Assembly: GCA_046757725.1 (NCBI GenBank)
Contig: JBHHYU010000048.1
Coordinates: 1 to 21,957 of the forward strand
DNA: 21,957 nt
Source of the DNA: JBHHYU01 sp046757725
GTDB lineage: Bacteria > Desulfobacterota > Binatia > UBA9968
Reading direction: 5' to 3'
Part shown: positions 7,667 through 15,956 of the stretch, piece after piece
Numbering within the stretch: the first letter of the stretch is position 1
Layout: each line of letters begins with the position of its first letter
Program-made: the position numbers and the translations under genes
The notes under the pieces: generated by a model
What the model saw: only the letters and a program-made list of their open reading frames with translations
What the model was told of the DNA's origin: nothing
Databases searched by the model: none

Positions 7667-9247
7667 ATGTCCCGTACGTATTATCGAGACCTGCGTGAGC
7701 TGATGCGTGACTTGGAAGGGCGCGGTAAACTTTACCGCTGGCAGCGCCAGATTAACAAAGACACCGAGCTCATGCCGCTGATGCGGCTCCAATACCGTGG
7801 CCGTACCGACGAATCTCGGCAGGCATTCCTATATGAAAAGGTGACTGACGCCAAAGGGCACCGTTATGGGATGAAGGTTTTAACGGGTGCCTACGGCGCT
7901 TCCCGGAGTATACTGGCACTCGGTATGGGTTGTGAGGATCCTGATGAGATCTTTGAGAAGTGGCATCACGCCATGAGGCATCCCATCGACCCGGTGGTCG
8001 TTGATCATGGAACCGTTCAGGAGGAAGTTCATAGCGGTGCAAAACTGAAGAAATTTGGTCTGGATCGTCTCCCGGCTCCGGTGGAAGAACCTGGATTTAG
8101 CGGGGGGGTGCGGGTCACCGCGCCGTTCATTACTCGGGATCCTGACAGCGGTACCCAAAACGTTGGGATGTACAGCGGCCATTTTTGGGCTCCGGATCGT
8201 TTCCTTGCCGGTATCGCACGGGTTCACCATGCCATGCTTTACCACTATACCGGCGCATCCCGCCGAGGGGAACCTTTGCCGGTGGCGGTGGCTCTCGGAA
8301 CGCTTCCCGACATTGCCTACGTTGCCGCAGCCAATCTGCCTTACGGGTTGGACGAGCTAGCCGTCGCTGGGGGGCTGAGAGGTCGGCCCGTGGAGATGGT
8401 CCCCTGTAAAACGATTCCCCTGGAGGTGCCGGCCGAAGCCGAGATCGTCATTGAGGGGGAGATATCTCCTGACCACATGGAGCGAGGTGAACCATTTAGT
8501 GACTATCCAGGCTACGTGATGGCGGAGAGGTATGACAGGCCCGTGATTCAAGTCAATGCTATTACCCATCGTCGCGATGCCCTGTTTACCGCGATTCTCG
8601 TCGGCCTGCCACCGAGCGAATCCAACGGCATTTCGCGCACGTGCCGTGAGATGATGCTATACGATTTCCTGCGCTATAGCTGCAATATGCCGGAGGTGGT
8701 AGAGGTTTGCTGCCCGGAGATGGGGGGAGGTTGGAACTGGTGGGTGATTCGGATGCGCAAGACTCATCCCAGCAAGCCCTGGCAGGCACTGCAGGCAGCC
8801 TCCGGTATTGGCTCAGCCAACAAGGTGATCATTGTGGTGGATGAGGATATCGATCCCAAAGATCCCGAGATGGTTATGTGGGCAATGAGTTTTGCCATGC
8901 AGCCGCACCGAGATGTCCGCGTGATTACTGGTCGTGTACCGTTGCTCGATCCCTCGGCCTATTCATTGATGACCAAGCCGGATGATCGGTCTTTCCCGCC
9001 GCCGACAGGCTGTTCGGGTATGCTGATCAACGCCACGCGTAAAGGGCCTTACCCACCCGTGGGGTTACCCAAACGCCCCTTTATGGAGCGGGCGCTAGAG
9101 ATGTGGCAAGCGGAAGGCTTACCGCCGCTCAAACTCAAAAATCCCTGGCACGGTTACCCGTTGGGGTTATGGACAGCTGAGGACGAAAAACTGGCTGACG
9201 GAGTGACCAAGGGGAAATATTTTGAGGTGGGCAAACTGGCGAAATGA
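7667..9247 (+). CDS. Divergent UbiD-family protein lacking the catalytic Arg and Glu pair
   Basis: This 526-residue UbiD homologue is about 45 residues longer than copies 1 and 2. It has a good ribosome site (GAGAGGAG, 6 bases before the ATG). Metal-site features persist: N165-V-G-M-Y, H188 after the standard spacing, and LDELAVAGGLRG with the acidic ligand. The catalytic residues do not: the position of the conserved Arg after NxGxY is S170, and the EGPFGE box reads G274-E-P-F-S-D279. One acid is shifted by one position and the other is shortened to Asp. It may therefore be a non-catalytic or differently acting subunit, as one of two UbiD-like subunits is thought to be in some carboxylase complexes, or an enzyme with other chemistry. 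It is the last gene of the plus-strand cluster; the next gene converges from the other strand. Confidence 0.88.
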   Translation: MSRTYYRDLRELMRDLEGRGKLYRWQRQINKDTELMPLMRLQYRGRTDESRQAFLYEKVTDAKGHRYGMKVLTGAYGASRSILALGMGCEDPDEIFEKWHHAMRHPIDPVVVDHGTVQEEVHSGAKLKKFGLDRLPAPVEEPGFSGGVRVTAPFITRDPDSGTQNVGMYSGHFWAPDRFLAGIARVHHAMLYHYTGASRRGEPLPVAVALGTLPDIAYVAAANLPYGLDELAVAGGLRGRPVEMVPCKTIPLEVPAEAEIVIEGEISPDHMERGEPFSDYPGYVMAERYDRPVIQVNAITHRRDALFTAILVGLPPSESNGISRTCREMMLYDFLRYSCNMPEVVEVCCPEMGGGWNWWVIRMRKTHPSKPWQALQAASGIGSANKVIIVVDEDIDPKDPEMVMWAMSFAMQPHRDVRVITGRVPLLDPSAYSLMTKPDDRSFPPPTGCSGMLINATRKGPYPPVGLPKRPFMERALEMWQAEGLPPLKLKNPWHGYPLGLWTAEDEKLADGVTKGKYFEVGKLAK

Positions 9248-9372
9248 GAATTCTGCTCCAAGCCCGAGAAGCCTAGTTCATCTCCTGATAAGGCATGACC
9301 AATCGCCCTTGAAATCAGTACTCTTTCAGAAGGTAGGTGTATCTGATCGTCAGCGTGAGGTATCTCAATTTT

Positions 9373-9411
9373 CTCCAGGTCCAGGATGATCACCCTGGCA
9401 TAGACCTGGAG
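9373..9411. repeat. Nested inverted repeat at a convergent gene junction
   Basis: CTCCAGGTC (9373-9381) is repeated inverted as GACCTGGAG (9403-9411), and an inner CAGG/CCTG pair lies between with a 5-base bulge. It overlaps the last codons of the acyltransferase gene and lies 125 bases after the UbiD-3 stop. No T-run follows on either strand, so it is not a classical intrinsic terminator, but it could stop or process transcripts meeting head-on. Confidence 0.4.
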
Positions 9412-10127
9412 AGTGCTCGCCGGACCTTTTCAGCATAGATGCCTCGGTCCCGGTCCTCAAGCATGTCCGCGGGTATGGGATCATAAAAGGTTAGCCTCAG
9501 AGGAACTCGATTAAGGAGGATACTTCCCCGCTTAAGGGCCTGGAAGCTCCCTTCAATCAAGACCGGAACGACAGGAACTCGGGTGCGAATAGGCAGGAGA
9601 AAGAGCGTTGCCTTGAAGTCCTGCATCGCTCCTTGTCGGGTCCGCGTACCTTCGGGGAAGACCACAACCGAGATGCCTTCTCTCAGGGGGTCTCCTGCCT
9701 GCCGTAGGTTCCTGAGCCCCTTCCTCGGGTTTTTGCGATCCATAGGTAACTGGCCTGAACTCCTTAGAGCGAGGCCCAGGAAGGGGATGGAAAATAATTC
9801 TTCCTTGATGATGAAACGAAAGTTATAAGGGATCGTTGCGAAGGCCAAAAGGATATCAAGGAAACTGGCGTGGTTTGGCATAAAGATATAGGTCTTTTCG
9901 GGGTCGAGCCGTTCAAGTCCCTCGACCTGAATCCGAAGCCCTGCTAAGGCAAGGTTACCCCGGGCCCAATAGGTAAGACAACGATGAGCCCAATTCCCAT
10001 TTGCGTCAAAGAAACTCGCCACATAGCTGCCGACTGCCCCGAAAAACGTCAGGGAACCGAATATCAGGATAACGTAAAGCTGGTAGGGTAAAAACAAGGC
10101 TTTTCGTAGGACACTCTTGGTCTCCAT
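9390..10127 (-). CDS. plsC: 1-acyl-sn-glycerol-3-phosphate acyltransferase (PlsC family)
   Basis: This 245-residue protein carries both diagnostic acyltransferase blocks: N85-H86-ASFL-D91 (the HX4D catalytic motif) and FPEGTR at 157-162 (phosphate binding). The N-terminus has a hydrophobic segment at about residues 12-38 that anchors it to the inner membrane. It transfers an acyl chain to lysophosphatidate in phospholipid synthesis. The length is typical for the family. It is the last gene of the minus-strand run and starts 83 bases after the alpha/beta hydrolase, so it may be co-transcribed, though its housekeeping role does not obviously match its neighbours. No strong ribosome site is visible before the ATG at 10127. 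Confidence 0.9.
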   Translation of the reverse strand: METKSVLRKALFLPYQLYVILIFGSLTFFGAVGSYVASFFDANGNWAHRCLTYWARGNLALAGLRIQVEGLERLDPEKTYIFMPNHASFLDILLAFATIPYNFRFIIKEELFSIPFLGLALRSSGQLPMDRKNPRKGLRNLRQAGDPLREGISVVVFPEGTRTRQGAMQDFKATLFLLPIRTRVPVVPVLIEGSFQALKRGSILLNRVPLRLTFYDPIPADMLEDRDRGIYAEKVRRALSRSMPG

Positions 10128-10210
10128 TTGAGGCAGACTAAACCATCCAACAGGAAAATCCAGGCATAAGGGGGCGCGTGAGTGACGTACCGTGTCAAAT
10201 TCCGGGCTGG

Positions 10211-11182
10211 TCAGGTACCGCTGAGGGAATCCGGAACAAGCTGGTGCCTGCTAGACAAGCCACTGGTCGCTAGTCTAGCATCGTTTGTCTCCATCGCTTG
10301 AGATTCAGAACTAGCGTCACGCGTACTGAGTTTGAGAAACTCGATCAGCTCCGGTACTACCTGCTCTCTGTGAGTAGCAAAGAATAGATGGCCACCGTTC
10401 TCGACGGTTATAAGCTTCGCATGGGGTACGGTACTAGCTATGAATTCGGCGTGCGCTAAAGGTACCAGCTGATCGGCGCTGCCATGCATTACCAGTGTGG
10501 GTGAAGTGATCCATTCCAACGGATAAATCGGCATGGTTGTTAGCTGGACCATGTCGTTCTCCAGACCCGTTGTTCGCGGCGAAATCACACCAAAAGACCG
10601 GAGCAATTCGAGGACGAGTTCCAGGTTCTCTTGCGGATTCAATTCGCGGGCTTCGTATTTATGAGTTTTAGTGCCCATGGACACTAACGTCTTCCGACAC
10701 TTCTGTCCTGCCATGGCGACCAGAGCCCGGCCAAGCTTAAACGCTAGATCAATGGCAAAAAGCATCCTTCTGACTAAAGACTTACAGTTTTTAATGTCAG
10801 CCGGACTCAGGCAACGACTAATAGCACTCACTGTCACGAGAGCCTGGCACCGGTTGGGATGGCGCAAAGCAAACTGTAGTGCAGAAGGTCCACCGCCGGA
10901 TATTCCTATGACAGCCGCCTTTGGGATCTGCAGCGCATCCAGAAGCCCGGCATACGCATCCGCCTGTGCCTCCGGTGTGGCCCCGACCTCGAGGGGCGTG
11001 CGTAGGTATCCTGGCCTTGAAAGGGCAATAAATTTGAAGCGATGCCCCTTGGTTAACCTCGTAGCGATAAGACCCTGGTCATACCCGCCAGGGCAACCAT
11101 GAATGATTAGTACCGCCGGTCCTTGACCGACAATGGCACATTCTACGGGACCGAGGGCAGTTTCAATAATGTGGCTACTCAT
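10211..11182 (-). CDS. Alpha/beta-fold hydrolase
   Basis: This 323-residue protein has a complete catalytic triad: the oxyanion segment HGCPGG (28-33), nucleophile elbow G-I-S95-G-G, acid D237 in MHGSADQLVP, and base H265 in NGGHLFF. It belongs to the broad fold class that includes C-C bond hydrolases of meta-cleavage pathways, esterases and haloalkane-type enzymes. The substrate cannot be read from sequence. The hydrolase domain ends near residue 287, and a 36-residue polar tail follows that is unusual and looks disordered. A good candidate promoter lies 30-60 bases upstream. With an extradiol dioxygenase elsewhere in the window, a ring-cleavage-product hydrolase is an attractive but untested idea. 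Confidence 0.85.
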   Translation of the reverse strand: MSSHIIETALGPVECAIVGQGPAVLIIHGCPGGYDQGLIATRLTKGHRFKFIALSRPGYLRTPLEVGATPEAQADAYAGLLDALQIPKAAVIGISGGGPSALQFALRHPNRCQALVTVSAISRCLSPADIKNCKSLVRRMLFAIDLAFKLGRALVAMAGQKCRKTLVSMGTKTHKYEARELNPQENLELVLELLRSFGVISPRTTGLENDMVQLTTMPIYPLEWITSPTLVMHGSADQLVPLAHAEFIASTVPHAKLITVENGGHLFFATHREQVVPELIEFLKLSTRDASSESQAMETNDARLATSGLSSRHQLVPDSLSGT

Positions 11183-11209
11183 TAGTCATTCCGCTAGCAT
11201 GATCTGTTT

Positions 11210-11238
11210 ATATTATCAGTTCTGCAATGGATAATCAA
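11210..11238 (-). promoter_or_regulatory. Candidate sigma-70 promoter of the alpha/beta hydrolase gene
   Basis: On the minus strand TTGATT (11238-11233) is followed after exactly 17 bases by TAATAT (11215-11210). That element is preceded by TGA, which makes an extended -10. It lies 28 bases before the ATG of the hydrolase. The -35 overlaps a 16-base word that recurs at 16103-16118. Confidence 0.45.
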
Positions 11239-11246
11239 GACCTTAA
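11231..11246 (+). promoter_or_regulatory. Shared 16-base word, copy 1 (possible operator)
   Basis: ATAATCAAGACCTTAA at this place overlaps the -35 of the hydrolase promoter, and TTAAGACCT follows closely as a partial second unit. The identical 16-mer occurs on the opposite strand at 16103-16118, also at a candidate promoter. This is direct sequence identity; the operator role is inference. Confidence 0.35.
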
Positions 11247-11374
11247 CTATTAAGACCTAAACTTTTATGCCTTGATCGTTCTTGGGGAACAAACGATAGA
11301 GCAGGGGAGGTTTTAGGGACGGTACGCTAGGTTTACTGGTTGCTCACCTAGTCTCTAGTGGTGAAACATTTTTC

Positions 11375-12604
11375 CTAAATGGATTGGCAGATGAATTCAA
11401 GCAGATCTTGTATTTTTAGGTGGTCTTGCTTGCTATGGGCAAAGTTGCGAAGGCATAGGGCACTTGTAGTGACCAGGATCTCTGCCCCGGTGGTTCGTGC
11501 CTCGCGAAGACGGTCGTCAGCAGTCCACGTAGCCAAATCCGGATAGGCCTCGGGTACACCTCCTCCGCCACCGCAACACCATGCCCACCGCCTATTGCGC
11601 GGCATCTCGACTAGGTCAACACCCGGAATAGAACGAAGGAGATTCCTGGGTGATTCGTACACCTTACAGCCTCTCCCCAGGTGACAGGGATCATGGTAAG
11701 TCACCTTCGCTTTAATGGGTTTGGTAAAACTCAGCCGACCTTCCTGCAAAAGTTTTTCCAGGTATTCCACTCCATGAAGCACCTCGATTCCTTGCATCTG
11801 TTGTGCAGGATAATCCTTCCAGATTCGGTGGCAGCTCCCACATGCAGTCACAATCCTCGTAATTCCGGCTTTCCTTACCATTTCCAGATTTGCAGTTTCC
11901 AACCGATAATACTCCTTGCGAAAACCAAGATCTTTGGCGTAAAGACCACAGCACACCTGTGCTGTTCCCGGAATCACAAAATTTTCTCCAGCCCGAGTCA
12001 TCAATTTCGCCATAGAGATCGCTCCCGATCGACCGCTTTCATGATCCGCCGAGCAACCTGCAAAAAGTAGCGTGGAAGCTGTCTTGCTACCCAGCACATC
12101 CAATCCCAAGCCTTTCGCCCACTGCCCCCGCTGGGAGCTGGATTGGGACCACGGATTGTCGTGTCGCCTTAACCCCTCCAGAATGGGGCGATGGGCCTCT
12201 AAAGGCCCTTCTCTATTGGTGATCTCCTCACGCATTGCTACTGTAATATCCCATGGGCCGTATCCGTCGTTACGTACTCCACATATTTCCTGGCACATAA
12301 GACAGGTGGTACAGGTGTACATGATCTCTTTCAATTCCGGCGTGATGGTGTCTAAGCCATGAAAGACCCGCTGTGACATGAGCCAGCGCGATTTTGGAGT
12401 GAAGCGTTGAAAGCGGTAAAACTCGTACGGAGGACACTTAGTTTTAAAACCGGGCTCGTCTTCCATCGGATTGACCGGCCCATGGCCATAACAAGAACCA
12501 CACAGGACGCACCCGGAACCCCTCTCCTCAAGCCTTTTAGCGTAAAGCCATTTTTTTACGCGCGCGAGGCCAACCGGTCGTTCTGTTCTGTCTTTTTTAT
12601 CCAT
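11375..12604 (-). CDS. Fe-S electron-transfer protein with two CCG domains (HdrD/GlcF-like)
   Basis: Starting at the ATG at 12604, which has a GGGAG ribosome site 8 bases upstream, this is 409 residues; a TTG 72 bases earlier is a weaker option. The first [4Fe-4S] site is C32-xx-C35-xx-C38 with the fourth ligand only at C57 in KCPP, an 18-residue spread where 3 is usual. The second is C98-xx-C101-xx-C104-xxx-C108. Two cysteine-rich CCG domains follow (GCSADHES...CCGLYAKD and DPCHLGRGCK...WCCGGGGG), as in heterodisulfide reductase subunit D, GlcF and LutA. It should pass electrons from a partner dehydrogenase to a membrane or soluble acceptor. The gene directly upstream encodes a flavin oxidase, giving a GlcD/GlcF-like pair. 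Confidence 0.87.
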   Translation of the reverse strand: MDKKDRTERPVGLARVKKWLYAKRLEERGSGCVLCGSCYGHGPVNPMEDEPGFKTKCPPYEFYRFQRFTPKSRWLMSQRVFHGLDTITPELKEIMYTCTTCLMCQEICGVRNDGYGPWDITVAMREEITNREGPLEAHRPILEGLRRHDNPWSQSSSQRGQWAKGLGLDVLGSKTASTLLFAGCSADHESGRSGAISMAKLMTRAGENFVIPGTAQVCCGLYAKDLGFRKEYYRLETANLEMVRKAGITRIVTACGSCHRIWKDYPAQQMQGIEVLHGVEYLEKLLQEGRLSFTKPIKAKVTYHDPCHLGRGCKVYESPRNLLRSIPGVDLVEMPRNRRWAWCCGGGGGVPEAYPDLATWTADDRLREARTTGAEILVTTSALCLRNFAHSKQDHLKIQDLLEFICQSI

Positions 12605-12686
12605 GGAACGAGCTCCCTTATAGCAGGCAAAGTTTGATTCATTCGATGAGTGCGGCGTGTCGCCGTATACTCTCAACGATTTTCTT

Positions 12687-14171
12687 TCAGTAGAGGGTGC
12701 CGGGGTTCAGGATATTGTTGGGGTCAACAAGCTGCTTGATTTGTTTCACCAGGTCATAAGCGTTGCCCAGGCGTTCATAGGGATAAAGTCCCTTTGTGCT
12801 CACCGTCGGCGCCGTCCACACAACTCCCTTTTTGTTGCTGAACTCGCGTACCTTTGCCATCCACTGGTGTAGTTTGGTAAGGTCTCCCTCATCGTAAGGA
12901 TTGTAAAAGACAAAATATTCCTCTTTCATCGCCAGATCACGTGTCACGTAGCTATCGTGTTGGGGGGAGTGTTCCGGGTCCCATAAGCCACATTCTTTCT
13001 TTGCCGCTTCGTCGAGATCGTACATCTCCTTTAAAAATGGTACAGGATACATCTTGGAGGTGACGGCAAACGTTCCTGTATGACGCGCGACCGTGCTGCA
13101 CCAACTGTCCGGCCCCATGATATGATAATCGGGCCAACCCAACAGTCCGTATGTTTGCGCCTTGGCCCCCATGGCTTTCTCGGCAATTTCCTTGACCTCA
13201 ATGCCTCCCTGCTGCTCGTAGATTTTCTTCATCCTCTTCTCTTTGTAGGCCAACTCTTCTGGGTCACGCGCCAATAGGATTGTCTTTAAGAAAAACCAGG
13301 CATCTCCGGGTATCTTGTTTTTGTCGTATAGTCCTTCTTCCATGGGCCAGTGGTATTGCCAGCGGTCGGTAAAGTGGATGTCATAGACAACCTCACCTTT
13401 GACGAGGCTCATCAGGGCCTCTTCGACATCCTCGAGCTGTTCACGGCGAAAGCTGTAGCAATAGTCATGCAGCCATTCCCTTTGCCCCTCAATGGCCCGG
13501 AGGCAGACCTTGCTTATGATTCCCAGGGCTCCCGCCGAGAGAGTGAACAGTCCAAGAAGGTCCGGAATGTGAACCCACTTTTGAAAGGGTCCAAATTCAG
13601 ATCGGTCGTTGGCCAAAGCACCTAGGCGAACGGTCTCTCCTCTTGGGAGAACAACTTCCAGGCCCAGGACCAAGTCCGCAATCCACCCGTAGCGGGTCAT
13701 GCCGTAACCGATACCCCCCTTAGTGACCATGGCAGCGATGACAACGGATGGACCAAAGGTCCCAAAATTTGGCAGCATCAGGCCATGCTGTCTGAGGGCA
13801 TGGTGAATGGAATAGACGCTCGCTCCTCCCTCCGCAATAACGAACTGGAGTCTGGGGTTGACCTCGAGGACTTTGTCCATTCCCAGCATATCTAAAAGAA
13901 TACCTCCTTTAAGAGGGGAGCTGATTCCCATTCCGACGCCACCCTTGGCGACAATAGGAATTTTGTTTTCATTAGCGAAACTTAAAAGTTTTTCCAGAGG
14001 ATGCCGGCCGGACTCATCGGATTCGACGCGGACAATCACATCGGGGAGCGCCGTGAAAGCCCCATAGGCCAGTGAGTGCTGGTAGTTGATCTTGTCGATG
14101 GAATTCGTAGAGACCAAACGTGGACCAACGATCCCCTTGAGCTTTGCTACAATCTCATCCAGGGTAGGCAT
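12687..14171 (-). CDS. FAD-linked oxidase (GlcD / vanillyl-alcohol oxidase superfamily)
   Basis: This 494-residue protein has an N-terminal PCMH-type FAD-binding domain (about 40-220) with the glycine-rich KGGVGMGISSP segment at 76-86 and FGPSVVIAAMVTKGG later in the domain. A substrate domain follows, and the family's C-terminal signature VDPNNILNPG ends at residue 491. Proteins of this group oxidise hydroxy acids or para-hydroxylated aromatics such as 4-cresol and vanillyl alcohol. The combination with a downstream CCG Fe-S protein (82 bases away) argues for a dehydrogenase passing electrons to the Fe-S partner rather than to oxygen. An aromatic alcohol or hydroxy acid is a reasonable substrate guess given the neighbouring catabolic genes, but it is not demonstrated. 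Confidence 0.87.
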   Translation of the reverse strand: MPTLDEIVAKLKGIVGPRLVSTNSIDKINYQHSLAYGAFTALPDVIVRVESDESGRHPLEKLLSFANENKIPIVAKGGVGMGISSPLKGGILLDMLGMDKVLEVNPRLQFVIAEGGASVYSIHHALRQHGLMLPNFGTFGPSVVIAAMVTKGGIGYGMTRYGWIADLVLGLEVVLPRGETVRLGALANDRSEFGPFQKWVHIPDLLGLFTLSAGALGIISKVCLRAIEGQREWLHDYCYSFRREQLEDVEEALMSLVKGEVVYDIHFTDRWQYHWPMEEGLYDKNKIPGDAWFFLKTILLARDPEELAYKEKRMKKIYEQQGGIEVKEIAEKAMGAKAQTYGLLGWPDYHIMGPDSWCSTVARHTGTFAVTSKMYPVPFLKEMYDLDEAAKKECGLWDPEHSPQHDSYVTRDLAMKEEYFVFYNPYDEGDLTKLHQWMAKVREFSNKKGVVWTAPTVSTKGLYPYERLGNAYDLVKQIKQLVDPNNILNPGTLY

Positions 14172-14294
14172 TGGATTCGGCTAAGTCCTCATTGTTTTGA
14201 CCATCAGGAACCCCGCGGCTGATAGAGTTAATTCTGCCGAGGGTGGACAACTCACGTTCCAGGTAGATCTCTCACCTGTGGCTTCAAACCAAAT

Positions 14295-15059
14295 CTAAAG
14301 ATGGCTCCCACCGGTAATAAGTATGTGGTTACCGGTAATCATATCAGCATCACTACTCGCAAGAAATGCGATGGTGCCTGCTACGTCTTCGGGGTAAAGG
14401 TGTTTTTGGAGGGGCCTGCTCCGACGCACGGTTTCCTTATATTCCTCAGGCATGATTGCGGAGGCATCGGTTAGAGTAAAGGCGGGAGCGACAACATTGA
14501 CCCTGATCCCCAAAGGTCCCAACTCGACTGCCATGGTGTTAGCCATCGCCTCCAATGCGGCTTTAGCTGCGGCATAGGCACCCATTTTGGGGAGGGGTTG
14601 TTGTGCAAGCCTGGTGCTAACGACAATGATCTTTCCATTTTTTTCTTCGAGCATCCCTGGGAGGAATGCCTGAATGCAGTTATAAAAAGCGGAAAGTTCT
14701 CGCCTTGTTGCCTCCTCCAACCCTTCCCAAGAGATCTCGCTCATATGATTAACCTCAAAGGGGAAAAAGGCATTGTTAACAAGAATATTCACAGCACCAA
14801 ATTTCTTTTCCACCGCGTCTTTCATCTCTTCTACTTGGGCCCTTTGCGTTACATCCGCTTGAAAGACCATGCCCCTACCGCTCCCTTTTTCTACTTCCTG
14901 GAGAACTGCTAATGCTTGATCGTTATTCTGAAGGTAGTTAATGACAACCGATCCTCCCCACTGGGCCATGCGCTTTGCTGCCGCCGCGCCGATACCGCGA
15001 CTTGCCCCTGTGATGAGGATGACCTTCCCCCCCAAGGAATGTGATTGCTTTTGGTCCAT
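14295..15059 (-). CDS. Classical short-chain dehydrogenase/reductase
   Basis: This 254-residue protein has the full SDR signature set: the TGASRGIG nucleotide-binding motif at 17-24, NNA at 95-97, catalytic S148, and Y162-xxx-K166. The C-terminal ITGG box before the end is also typical. It should be a soluble NAD(P)-dependent oxidoreductase, FabG-like in shape. It lies between the flavin oxidase and the iron protein genes (64 bases after the latter), within a minus-strand run that may be an operon. The substrate is not determinable. All catalytic residues are intact, in contrast to the second SDR at 18899-19690. Confidence 0.9.
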   Translation of the reverse strand: MDQKQSHSLGGKVILITGASRGIGAAAAKRMAQWGGSVVINYLQNNDQALAVLQEVEKGSGRGMVFQADVTQRAQVEEMKDAVEKKFGAVNILVNNAFFPFEVNHMSEISWEGLEEATRRELSAFYNCIQAFLPGMLEEKNGKIIVVSTRLAQQPLPKMGAYAAAKAALEAMANTMAVELGPLGIRVNVVAPAFTLTDASAIMPEEYKETVRRSRPLQKHLYPEDVAGTIAFLASSDADMITGNHILITGGSHL

Positions 15060-15123
15060 CGGTTGACCGCTGCCCGCTGGCTACCTGAAAGGTCTACCAG
15101 AGAGCGCAGAGAACGCCCCCTTT

Positions 15124-15921
15124 TTAAGAGGATTGACTATACAAACCTTCCTTATGAACGAACTGATAGACTCCCTCAAAAAACCAGGCGAAGTAGGCCG
15201 TCGCCGTGCGCAGGGAATATTCAAGACTGAAGCCAGGTCGCGTCTCAGCTCGACCCTCCTCGAGGATCGTCCGCACTATCAACCAATTGAGATCTCCGTG
15301 GGCCATGACACCCGCGTGAGTCTCAAGATCGGCCTCAGCATGAACCGTGAAATAGACCCGCTGGTCCGGCTTCATTTGGTAAGCGCTGCCGAGCGCCTTG
15401 CCGAAAAAGCGAGCCCAGTGACCAACGCCTTCCTCAAGGGAGAACGACGCCCACCACTCCGCTAACGTCCCCTCATAAAGAAGACCGCGATAGTATTCCA
15501 GAAAGGCACGACACTCGGGGAGCATTTCGTAGTCGATCATCTCCTCATCTTTTAGGCCGAGAATTCTTCCCTGCTCCAATACAATCTGGATGTGGCCTGG
15601 CGCCTTGGGATGCACCAGCTCGTCCGCTACCTGCTCGGCAAAAGGTGCTTGGAGTTCAGGGTGACGTTTGAAGAAAGGTAAATGACGTTGATAGGCGCAG
15701 CCGTAAAGATTGTTAATCTCAGCGACAAAACAGTACCAGTTCTGCCAGAAGACGCGGATCGCCTCCATCGAGAGCGTCCCCTGAGCGAGCTCTCGGTGAA
15801 ATCGCCCCTTGAAGAGCCAGCGGTCCACCAGGCCCAGCATCATTTCTCTCAATTCCTGACTGACCGATTGAGCCTCCTCTGGGGATAGTTTTTTGCCTGA
15901 GAAATCTCTATGATTTGTCAC
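15124..15921 (-). CDS. Heme-oxygenase-fold iron protein (TenA/PqqC-like)
   Basis: This 265-residue, largely helical protein starts at a GTG with AAGGAG about 12 bases upstream. Candidate metal ligands are E68, D100/E101/H104, E163/E164, H168 and the C-terminal cluster H194-AEA-D198-LET-H202. Heme-oxygenase-like diiron oxidases and PqqC relatives typically show H-x3-D-x2-H at that place; here the spacing is H-x3-D-x3-H. The family includes TenA thiaminases, PqqC and metal-dependent oxidases such as CADD, so an oxidative tailoring or decarboxylating role is possible. It heads the minus-strand run and has an unusually long, structured leader with a candidate promoter near 16117-16146. A simple TenA (thiamine salvage) role is less likely because no other thiamine gene is nearby. 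Confidence 0.75.
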   Translation of the reverse strand: MTNHRDFSGKKLSPEEAQSVSQELREMMLGLVDRWLFKGRFHRELAQGTLSMEAIRVFWQNWYCFVAEINNLYGCAYQRHLPFFKRHPELQAPFAEQVADELVHPKAPGHIQIVLEQGRILGLKDEEMIDYEMLPECRAFLEYYRGLLYEGTLAEWWASFSLEEGVGHWARFFGKALGSAYQMKPDQRVYFTVHAEADLETHAGVMAHGDLNWLIVRTILEEGRAETRPGFSLEYSLRTATAYFAWFFEGVYQFVHKEGLYSQSS

Positions 15922-15956
15922 GATCGTCTTTTTCTCCTTATCTTTTCATCCTGCCC

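Noticed and set aside
12605..12676. Longer start (TTG) of the Fe-S protein
   Set aside because: The ATG at 12604 has a well-placed GGGAG, and the additional 24 residues are unlike the family.
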